Assembly (NCBI RefSeq): GCF_964355755.1
Contig: NC_092673.1
Coordinates: 31,501,001 to 31,565,000 of the forward strand
Reading direction: 5' to 3'
Source of the DNA: Antedon mediterranea
Lineage: Eukaryota > Echinodermata > Crinoidea > Comatulida > Antedonidae
Length of the DNA: 64,000 nt
The translations under genes and the position numbers were made by a program. The notes below the pieces were generated by a model. It searched no databases. It was given only the letters and a program-made list of their open reading frames with translations, and was not told the DNA's origin. Shown here in pieces: positions 1 to 12,200 of this stretch (its first letter is position 1; the number at the start of each line of letters is the position of its first letter).

Positions 1-100
1 AAGTTTGCTATAAAGCCATATGAAACGGGTACTATTTTCTATTACAACAGATAATAGAGTTTTCATTCCTGCCTTTAAAAATTGCTTAATGAAAGTAAAT

Positions 101-257
101 CTCTGTGTACACTATCACACTTTATGTGAAAACAAAAATATATGGACAACATTTTCCTACCATATTTGGGCATATTCATGGAGTAAAGGCATATCACTAC
201 CATATTTGGGCACATCACACTATTTTTGACAAACTAGTTTGATTGTGTAGACAGAAC
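101..257. mobile_element. MITE of the TCTACACTATCAAAC family, copy 1
   Basis: Terminal inverted repeats resemble GCTCTGTCTACACTATCAAAC and its complement. The interior repeats the phrases ACCATATTTGGGCA and CACATCACAC in both orientations. It is about 160 bp and non-coding. Seven further copies lie in this window. Confidence 0.75.
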
Positions 258-279
258 CTAAAGAAAAATTAGTTTTTAC

Positions 280-3200
280 CTTTTTTAACACTGAGCTGTC
301 CATCACTACTGCCTATAAAATCATACAATATAACAAATACATCTGGGTCATAAATATCATCTGTGGAGTTCCATTTTGAGATCTCGGAGTTCATAGGTGT
401 ATGAGGAAGGGGCCGGCAATGTATCTTGTCAACACCACTATCTGAAATAACAAAAAAAAACAATATTTACTTCAGGAATCAGAAAGATGTTGTATACTCG
501 ATTCTGACGGACATTTGAGAATTTTGATAATTTCGCAGGTTGTTCAATTGAATTTACATCCAAACACAAGCTTGTATAAAATAATTTTTTTAATTTAAAG
601 ACAAAGCTAAGGTGGTTCCATCTTGTAAGGCGCCTCTGTGTAATAAATATACTGAATAAAAAAAAAAAAAAGACAATGCACAAAACGTTTGGTGAGTTTC
701 AGCACTTTTTACTCTTCCTTCATGTAATATTTAAATTTATTATTTAAAAGGGCTTGTTTTAATAAAAGTTAATTGGTTGGAAATCGGTGCTCGCAAGTGT
801 GCCCTAAAATTTGTTGTGTCTTTAATCCTAAGGATTTTAAAATCACAGGAAATTGGTATTTAATTAGAAATTATCATAAAACCTCGAAAAGAAGCCCATG
901 GGCTTAAACCTCGAAAAGAAGCCCATCTCGAAAAGAAGCCCCCCTCTACAGTTTGCAAAAGTACTCTCGAAAAGAAGCCCATCTTGAAATGAAGCCCCCT
1001 GGGCTTCTTTTCAAGATAGTATGGGCTTCATTTCGAGACAGACTACTCATACTGTATTGAGATGACGAAATTATTGTATTTGACGGTGAATCATAGGACT
1101 GTTTTTTTGCTTTTTATATTGTTTTTTAATTGGTATATTTTAAAACATAATTTCATGGTTGAAAAAATGTCTCAAAAGTCACATTATTGTAGTAGAAATT
1201 CACAAAATTTACAGCATTCATTTCGAAAAGAAGCCCCAATCTAAAGTTTGCAAAAGTACCCTCGAAAAGAAGCCCATCTCGAAAAGAAGCCCATCCAAGA
1301 GCACTAAAAAAAGAAGAAGCCCATGGGCTTCTTTTCGAGGTTTTACGGTATTTGATTGGCAAAGATAAAATTTTATTTAGTAAACAAAATTATCAAGTAC
1401 AGTACTTAATAATCTAATAATTTTAAAATGTAAATAAATAAATAATCTTCGAAACGGTAATTAGTCTGCTGGTAAAATGTCTTTTATTGCGGCCACAGAA
1501 ATGTAACATTCATAAATTTCACAATCGTTCGCAAATCAGGATGCGGGATTAGTAATGATATGTATCTGGGGGTTTGTTAGCACTTAAAGACTTTAAAAGA
1601 ACGTAGACGACGACAACAACACAAACAAAGAATCTCAAAGGTAATACTAATAGTACGCATTTCCAGATCAAATTTCAATGAAATTATGATAATTCATAAA
1701 TTTATGATATGCCAGTAAAATATGACAATCTAAAAAATATCTTTGTTCTCTCCATCCACTTACATGCTGTCTACACTATCAAAAACTGTATGTGACCAAA
1801 AAATGTGATGTGCCCAGTACATGAACATGATGATGACATATCACTACGATATTTGTACATATCACTACCATATTTGTGCATATCACTACCATATTTGGGC
1901 ACATTATACTTTTTCAAACTAGTTTAATAGGGTAGACAGAGCTTTACAACATGTTTTTTTAGCGTTGACAGCATTTGAAAAAAAAATATTGTTCTAGACT
2001 ATAAAAATATAAACATTACAACATGTAAAAAAAATGTAATTTTATTACAACTACAAAATAATGTACATTGACAAAACTGTGTGTCAAAATGTTGAATAAG
2101 TGTGACTGTAATATTCTAAGCAATCTAAATGTAAAATGAACAGCAATTAAACTTTTAATGCGATTTTAATGTTTGGAATGTTTTATGTTTTGATGAAATA
2201 CAGTAGTATAGCAAAGAAGTGAAGTATTGAATATTCATCATAATGTATGCAAAAATTCATAATAAATGCAATGCTTTGATATTACATAAAGCATTGAATA
2301 TTCATGATGATGTATGCATAATTAATGAAAGCACAGTGGTAATTTAGTGACATTATAATAAAGTATTGAATATTCATGATAATGTATGCATAAATTTATG
2401 ATAAATGCAGTGTTTGACATTACATTAAGTATTGATTCATGATGATGTATGCATAATTCATGAAAGCACAGTGGTAATTTAGTGACATTATAATAAAGTA
2501 TTGAATATTCATGATGATGTATGCATAATTCATGATTGTTATTGTGCTGGGCAGGTGGTTTTTTTTGTCACCTATCCGTAATATTTTGACAACAACCCTT
2601 CTCTAGATACATCTCTGATAATGGTGTTTTAATGTGAATTTCTACAAAATAATATATCCGTAAATCCGAGTGAGGGTAAATTTTCATTATACTGTATTTA
2701 AAATATCTTACAATTAATATCAAAAAGCATACATGGACAAATAAACCAACACATTTTTGTTTAACCTTAATTTTCAAAATCTTCAATTATCAATAGGCAT
2801 CTATAGATATAAACAATTTCTAACTAGCAAGCTAAATATTAAATGTTGTACACATACCTATTCTGTTCGTCATACCTAGCTTCATTTTAAATCCAAACAT
2901 TTGTTAAAATCCAACCGCAAAATATTTCTAAAAGATGGAATTAATACAACTGGTGCGTTTGTGTCTTAATCCATCAAGAAGCAAACAGCCTTATGTAGCA
3001 CTGCGACTGTTTATGGTAAATTTATGTTGCGAATTGCCATTCAATTTCAGGTCAAATAAAGGTCACAATTCAATGATTAGTTTATGTAGATACTTGCAAT
3101 TATCCTTGAGGTGATAGACAATCCTAAATATGTAAATATTATGCAAAATGCTAGTGTCTATTACAAATCATGAATATTCAAATATAAACAAACAATCATG

Positions 3201-6200
3201 AATATTCATGTATTTTTCATTTAGGAGAATATTTGGATATTCAAGTGGAAACATTAAATCTTGACTATCAAAATATTTTTCAAACAAGGTACTGGATTAC
3301 TCATGAATATTCAAATATGAATATGCAAATAAAGGTACCAGATCACTCATGAATATGTATATAATATGTAAACTTGTTATGGTTCAATCCTGTTTTTAGG
3401 GTTATTTTACTACTGTAAGTGTATGACTCCAGACTCTAGGAGAGTTAAATCTAAAAGGGATTATTACACATAGCTTAAGAGCATCAACACTACACTTTGG
3501 CTATTTTTAATGACTTGAAACTTATGCCAACTCCTTTCAACAAAATTCGCTATAACCATAACATTCGTAAAAATCACCTGATTCTTTTTCAGATGTCATA
3601 ATATGCATTTTAATAAATCTGACTTTAGTTAAAGATTATCAGCAGTCAAAACTCATTTCTATTTCATAAAAAAAAATGGTTTAAATTAATAACAATCCAC
3701 AATCAAACCGTGATAACGCTAAATCCGTCTCCTGACAGGAAACCAATTAGATGTTGATCGCGACGAAGGTTCTTATTGCCAGGCAACCCGGTTAATTGCC
3801 ATCTCCCGACTCTAAACAACTCGAAAGATGCTCCGAGAGCTAATAACTTAATCAAAGGAAACATTGGTACATAATTAAACGGTATATCTTTAGTCTCGCA
3901 CAATGAGGTGCAATGACCGATAATATGACAGAATGCGGACAGGCCAAAGTTATTGACCTTTACCACAGAATAGCCTACAAATAGTGAATAGTTCGACAAT
4001 GATTGTAAAAAATCAACAAAAACAAGGATACAAGGATTTCTGTTCTAAATCATATTATTACCATATTTGGATAATTTCCATTCAAAATTATCAAATGAAT
4101 AAACCAACCTACTCATTAATTAACTTGTCAATTGTAGGACCCACAGGGTTGTATAGTGGGTCATACAATACCAGTGCAGCATAATAACAGGCAGGGACAT
4201 GAGTATACAACTACACACAATCAAAAGAAAAATTAGTCAAACCACTAGTGTAATTTTCGTAATCGTATCCCTTCTTCGGAGAGATAGGCCTATTATTGGT
4301 TTATCCAGATAAGCTAGGCACGAAATAAACTGCATCTTCTAAAATAGTGCTATTCAATTTGTTGAACATTAAGACAATGTTGTAAAGATGTTCACATCCA
4401 CTCATGTGTACATCAACGCAATCAAAAGAAAAAAAATAGGGCTATTGACGGTTTATCCAGGTAAGCTAGGCACGAAATAAACTGCATCTTCTAAAATAGT
4501 GCTATTCAATTTGTTGGTTCAACATAAGACAATGTTGTAAAGATGTTCACATCCACTCATGTGTACATCAACGCAATCAAAAGAAAAAAAAAGAGGGCTA
4601 TTGACGGTTTATCCAAGTAAGCTAGGCACGAAATAAACTGCATTTCCAAAATAGTGCAATTTAGTTTGTTGGCCCAACATAGGACATTGTTGTATGCAAT
4701 CAAAGAAAAATTACACAATTTCATAACTGTATCCTCTCTTCGGAGAAAGAGGGCCATTGTCGGTTTATCCATGTAAGCTAGGCACAAAATAGACTGCATC
4801 TTCCAAATGAGTGCAACCCAACATTGTTTAAAGACACAATTTCCGAAGAAATGCACATTGTAAACATTCTTTTATGCAATTTTTATTGAATTATACACTT
4901 GTTTACTTTCAAAACAAGATGAGGATAAACAAAATAAAACTGATGAATGTCAAGCCTATACACTCAATAGTTTAACATTAACACATCTATATCAACAGTG
5001 ATATTTATTGATACAGCTCATAACCTAAGCTCAATCATTTTAGGAATCTATACAATGATATGCTTAAAGCCACTAGACCTACGTATGTTCGAGCTATTTT
5101 AAAGTCACAGTACATTTTTGTCTTTAAATTGTTCAAAATGTAAAAAATAAGTAAATTATAATAATTTAAGTGGCTAACAATACCAGAATTAAAAATAACA
5201 GATCTTCCCCAATAACGGAATCTGCTAAAAAAGGAAAGACAATTAATTAAGCAATGAGCAACGTCGGGCTAGGAGTATAGCTGGCGTACAATGTTCATAC
5301 ATTACCCGATAGGCCTACACAGCTAAGCTGGGCCTAAGACCGTCCACGAGAGGACATTCGATGTGAGCTACTTTTAAAAATCAAAATTAACCATAAAATG
5401 TACATTTAATACAAGGAATGACCTGGTTTAATGTTTTTATAGTAATATATATACGGTCTGATAATTTCAACCTGAATATATATTATATATATATATATAT
5501 ATAAATCCAAAGGCAAATTACTGAAAAAAATGACAATGCTGTGGGTATCAGTGGCTGGATCTCAATGGAGATACAAAAATAAAAAGCGAAAAGCTAAATC
5601 AAAACGATAAAGTAAACAGCCAGAAAAGTTAGCAGAGCTTTCGGGCAACACTATATATATATATATATATATATATGCATTGCACTGATGAAGGGCTAGT
5701 GTTGCCCGAAAGCTCTGCTAACTTTTCTGGCAGTTTTACTTATCGTTTTGATTTACTGTAGCTTTTCGCTTTTTTTTTGTATCTCCATTGAGATCCAGCC
5801 ACTGATACCTACAGCATTGTAATTTTTTCAGGAATTTGCCTTTGGATTTATAAATATGCATTATTTTTACAAAACTTCAAAATTTGTAGGGATAGTGTGT
5901 TTAATCAAATTGAGGCAACTCGCATACCCTAGGGTAACTAAAGAGAAATTAAAAATTTCAAATTCTTGGGAATAGCCAGAAAATACAAGATGACTTACTG
6001 ACAAAGGTGGAAGACACGTTGAGAATTTGACTTAAAACTTTTTACGAAAGTACAGTAGATGCAGAATAACTTTGTCTGAAATGACCTAGATATGAAGCTT
6101 GGCACAAGAATATTGTTAACTGCTGAGCAATATTACACTATTACATTATTGTTTCATATATGTAACTGAACTTGTTCAGGTATTATGTTGAATGTTCACA

Positions 6201-9200
6201 TTTAGAGTTGATCATGATCAACTTACAATGCATGTGAGCAAACGGGTATTCGAGCAAACTACATACAGTATCATCATGAGAGTTAGCAGAATTCCTTGAT
6301 AACAAATTGTTGATCATATTTAACTGAACATGTTCAGGTCTAATGTCGATGTTCTACTTACATGCATGTGAGCAAACTACATGTACAGTATCATCATGAG
6401 AGTTGAAATTCCGTTATCACAATTGTTGATCATATTTAACTGAACATGTTCGGGTATTATGTTGACGTTCACATTTAGAGTTGATCATGATCAACTTACA
6501 ATGCTTGTGAATGAAAATAATTAAATACATGATCATGAGAGTTTCATGTTATATATGACAGTAGCAGGTTTTCTTTAATTGTTGATCAAGTGTAAACTGA
6601 CCTTGTTTAGGTACACCATTGCGGCCATAATTCAACCACTAAAGGAAATTAATGCTGTAAACATCCTTCAGTTCAGACATAGTTGGTTAGTAGTAGTCAA
6701 AATACATGTAGGATATAAAACTCTTGTTTTGTTAGACAAAATGTAAAATAGTAAAAATTTGGAAAATCACTATACTGTAATAATGGACTGAAGGACACAC
6801 AGACAGACCGACTGGAAACATGATTGTACTTGGTAAAACATTTTATAAAATTAACTAAAAAACTGATCATGAATTAAATTATTAAACATCCTAGCTCTAT
6901 ATTTGTATGTTGCGCTAATCTTCAACTTAATTTTTAAGCCTCTTTTTAAACTTGGCCAACAAATCAAAATAGTAAGTACGGTACTGTACTGTACATTACC
7001 ATACTTGGTTAATATACCTGTAAAACCATTACTAAAGAAAAATGTATCTAAAAATTTAGTGTTCCATTTTACAATCATTTTAGAACTCATGCAATTTCTA
7101 TATACTGAATGGTATTAAGTGTGAAAATGTGTATTTTTCTAAAACCTTTTTGAATTTTATACACGTTTTAACGTTAAATGAGGCATAACAGAAATATCCT
7201 TGTCTAGTTAGCCAAATCCCGCGAGGCAATCTCAATGTAGGCCAGAAGCAGCGCTAATGTGTTGGCTACTCTAAAGTTCACACTCTCAAACGGGCAAGCT
7301 ACGAATGTTCAGTACCGCTAGGCTGCTCTTCTGATTTATGCGTCAATGCGAAAACAAAGAAACTATTGAACATTATTAGCGAACATTACAATGTGTTTCA
7401 TTCGGCTAAATATCTGAAAACAAATGTCATTTGATATTTATGTAATAATTACAACTCATCTCCTTGGAGTATTGAGGACATTAACCAAACTGCGAAGTGC
7501 ACTATGTATTGTTTAAACGACATTCAACGATAATATACTGTAAATAATGTGACCAATTTTAATTATGTTTTCCTTTTACAACATAGTTTTTATCATAAAA
7601 CATCTTTTGTGTTTTTCCTGATACTATAAAACTGGTCAAAAAGATGGTATAAAAGGAAACCATCTTGTCATAGACCAAGTAAGAAAAACATTCTAAATTT
7701 AACAACAAATCCTTGTTTCCTCTGAATATATTACTATACTGTACCTAACATAAACTAAAAATGATGCTTTACACAAAATATAGTTAAGTTTAAATAATAT
7801 AAATTAATAAAACTAAGAAAATCTCATCAAACATAAAAATAAGCCAGTTGATACCTTCCAGATATATTTTATTATTCGTAATACCATTCTAAAGCTCTGC
7901 CTACACTATCAAACATTATGTGACTACAAAAATGTGATTTGCCCATATATGGACATGATGATGTCATATCACTGCCATATTTGGAAATATCACTACCATA
8001 TTTGGACACATCACATTTTTTTTTGTCAAACTAGTTTGATAGTGTAGACAGATTTTAGGTATTAACTGCCCTCATTTATATCAACACAATAGAAACTAGA
8101 ATTTAATTCGTCACTTTGACGAATTATAGGTGATCATTATTATCATTTTAATGAAATTAACATTTTTTAAACATGCACGTACGTTAACATACGATCGTAA
8201 AAAGCTGATGTACGCCATCCTATGACATGATGAATATACACTTATAGCATAACATACCTATTATGTGTCATATACAATATGTACAGTATATACTGTATAT
8301 CTATATACAGTGTAGCATAGGTGAAATTATGGGACCCACATCATGTTCAAATTTTTCGGTATGATGGAATTATCAAAATAAACTCGAAGATGACAATTTC
8401 GAAAGATAATGAATTGAGCAAATAAATATAAGGATTGGAAGAGAATTTGACACGTAGAAGCGCAATGCGCGCTCTTTGAAATTTGTATAACTTCGACTAA
8501 AGAAATTTAAAAACTACTTTTTAACTTCAACTGGCCATATGATAACATCACAACATCCGATAGGCTTAATTTTTATATGAATTCATATCTACATTTAATC
8601 AGCTTTCATAATAAATTATAATCTTCAAGGTCACCTTTAATTCTGAGGAGCTATAAGATATTCAAATGTTTGGTGTAGCTGAAATTACACGACCTAGGTT
8701 ATTCTTGTTTTTACACGTGATGACGTCATCAAAATAAAAATGTTGACAACTTATGAGAAAGATAATTAAATGAGCAAGCACATACTAAAATGTGTGCAAA
8801 AATTGGGCTCAAATAACGGAGATGCGCTCTATTGAATGTGATAACCCACACAAAAAGATAATAATTACTAATTTTTAAATTCAAGTGGCCATTTGATGAC
8901 GTCATACCATTTTTTACGTCTAATATGTATATATATTTATATCTACAACTTATTGGCTTCCATAATAAGTTAAAACAATTGGGGGTCCCCTGCCATTCTG
9001 AAGAGTTATATTCATTTTAAAAAGGCCTTATTTTTTTACCATTTTTAGCACTTTTGTACAATTAATGTGCGCATTTTGTCATTTTTAACGTGCTCGTATA
9101 GCGTTATTTTAAGTCGGAATGGACTCAAAGTCGGAGAATGTACTAAGGATTGTGAGTAGAATATGATGTATACATCAAATTTTATTTTTTACCCTTTTTA

Positions 9201-12200
9201 AAAATCGCGTGCGCAAAAATGTGTTTTTGCGCAGTAATTTTTTTAAACACGCAAATGGCCTATTTCATGCTCTAAATTGATAAAAACTAAATTTTGAGCT
9301 TTTTAAAATTTCAACGCGAGATTTCACGCGCATGACCTTGAAACGCCCGAGTTTTTATTTGCTAATATTTTTTATCTTGACCTCAAGTTTACGTGTAGTG
9401 ATTTTCATTAATATGTGATAATGAATTATGGAGATATGATTGATAATGTGATTTCACAAAATGGCGTATACGTGACGTCACGGATGAGTGATCACGCTGA
9501 AAAGCTTATTAGGACTAAGTTAACGTATTTGAAAGACATTGTGAAATTTTGGTAATCATTAACATTAAACTTTTTGAGATATTTGTTACACAAAATCTGT
9601 ACAGAGAGAAATAAATAATAAGAAAAAGAAGAATAAAGATTTCATACAATAACAATAGGTGATCATTTTATTCTAAATGATCACCTAATAACAGGAACTA
9701 TAGTATAGTACTCTCTGCGTGATTATGAAATAGCAAACACTATTAATGTAGAGAAAATGTAACTTATAAATCAAGATAGTGGGGTACTAAAGAAAAATGA
9801 CGGGAAAGGAAACAAATAAGCTACTGTAGATCAAAACAGCAGCCACAGAGTTGCCAAACTTTGAGAGAAAAAAAACCTATTTTTCTAATACAGTAGTTAA
9901 TTATAAAATATCTGTACCTTTGAAGCTAGCAGATCCCCCTACACTTTGTAGACACTTGTCTGTATCAATCAACATTTAACAAGTGGCACGCACCGTCAAC
10001 CAAAAGCCTCTCTAAAAACCTTAAGATTACAGTGTCCAACTAAGAGTGCTTAGCACGGTGCTATTCTAACAACTACTGTACGTACATCTACTTGAATTCC
10101 TCTTGTAAATGGTGGAAATTAACTATTAACGCAACGACAACGGCAGTACTGGACTGCCGCGATGACAGCTATGATAACGCATGCACATCCCGCATCCTTC
10201 GACTCGCTTGCACTTATTTTATGAGTCATAAAAATACTGTTACGATACAATTTAATAACAACATTAACTAAAGAAACATGTTTGTAAACAATAATATTTA
10301 GATTAGTGTATTTAAAAATCGATTCATATCTGGGACTTCTCAAAGTAGGGACCACTTTCAAAGGTGACTATACTGGACCGCACATATATAGCATGGTCTT
10401 TAGTCATGATTCTTATGAGAGACCAAAATAGTAAAGATTAGTTGTTTAAAAAAATCCTAAAAGTGGTCTATAAATAGACAAGTGACCTTCAAAACAGTAT
10501 GTGTATTCATAGAGAAAAATAACTAGGAAGTGAATTACTTTCAACATTTCCCTTTAACCTTTGACCTAATGTAAAATACAAGGAATGTTAGTTAAAGGAT
10601 ATCAGAAAGTACTGGAAGTTTACTTGAATCAATATTACGATCAAATATCAGGTGGGACATAAAAATAAAAAGAAACTGGCAAATTATTTTTCTCAGTATA
10701 AAAGGTTGCCAAAAAAAAGTGGTACTGAATTTATCAGTATGGCAGTCACACATGAGTGTACGGTGTGCAGACAACATAGTTGTTAAAGAATGTAAAATAC
10801 TCTTCAAGTTTTAGATCTTCTCGAGTATATAAGACCACTTTAATTTTTCCAGGTAAGATAGGCTTGAAATAAAATACCAATTTGCTAAGTCACCTAAAAT
10901 AAAATTAACAACAATTAACAATCAAGGATCATGATTCTAAGTAAATGAGTGACACTGCAAATTCACATATTTTCAATTTCATAAACAATTGAGTTTATAA
11001 CAAAAATCATCTTAAAATGATTTGAACCTATGCTTTTTTAGACAAAGGTAAAGCACTTTGATACAGCGCCATTATGCAGGTGGCAATTTGATGATGACGT
11101 AGAGTACACCTGTTTCATAGGGCATTTACCTTTCATCAATCAAGACATCAAATAAATCAAGTTATTACCTGTCGTCACTAAAACACTCATCACTGGTCAA
11201 TAACAAAGGAATGCAAACATGCGATCACCAGCCATTGTTTATTAGTGTCCGTTAATAGCAAAGTGGCTATGATTTAAAAACGACAATCTAATTAAAAGCA
11301 ATTTAGGATGGACATGAACTGGCCTACATAAGTAAAAACTGGTGATTTATTTTAGCCAACTAGTATAAATATTGAATATTAATGAGTTCGGACACCAATC
11401 AAAGAATTATACTGTATTTAATTTATTTTATTGCATGTTTAAAAAAAATTTAATTTAGGAGAATAACTTCCTTCTACAACAATTTACGAAGTGGACCCTG
11501 TGGAAGAACAGTCTTTGACTGAAGAGGTTCCCCAGCATAAGAAGAATAAATAAATAAATTTTTAAAATAAATTTCCAGAAATTCGAAGCACAAGAAGACA
11601 AGAGAAAGAAGAGAAAAAGATCGTTTTTTTAAAAACTGGACAACAACAAATATTTCACTATAATTCTATGGAAAATGACGACAAGGTCCTCCTCCAACAA
11701 AGACATAGTTACCGGATGAAGAGTGAGAAAGTGTGGATTAAAAAATATATACCTCCATGATACAATTCACAGTCATTTTAAAGGCAATAGGAATAACTCA
11801 ACCAAAACACATCCCATTAGCCTTCAGCCATTCATACAATACTCAAATATATACTTGTTATCTGAAACTTTGCACTATTATTAAACCCTTTAAACTCTGC
11901 AGAAATATTTTAATTGTTAAATAATTCCTCATGCAATTACAAGTTTATCAATCAATGCAAGTTAATTTTAGAATTAGATTGGAATCTTGTGATATAGCAT
12001 TCTGTCAAGAGGCTAATTATATATCTATTAATTGGTTTATGGTAAACTTCCAGGGGTGTCATTTTCAAACTGAATAGACGGTATAATATCAGGTGGGAGT
12101 TGGAGAAAAAGAGAGGAATGATATGTGGGAAAAACTGTTGGTTCAAAATGATACTCTGTGAAATGCTAATTTATGATAACTTGGAGTGTAAAAAAATGTG

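Noticed and set aside
1159-1368. Lys/Ser-rich ORFs on both strands
   Set aside because: Both are readings of the GAAAAGAAGCCC palindromic element.
3703-3999. A 98-residue minus-strand ORF
   Set aside because: No similarity recognised, no splice context, and it lies in the Abl intron.
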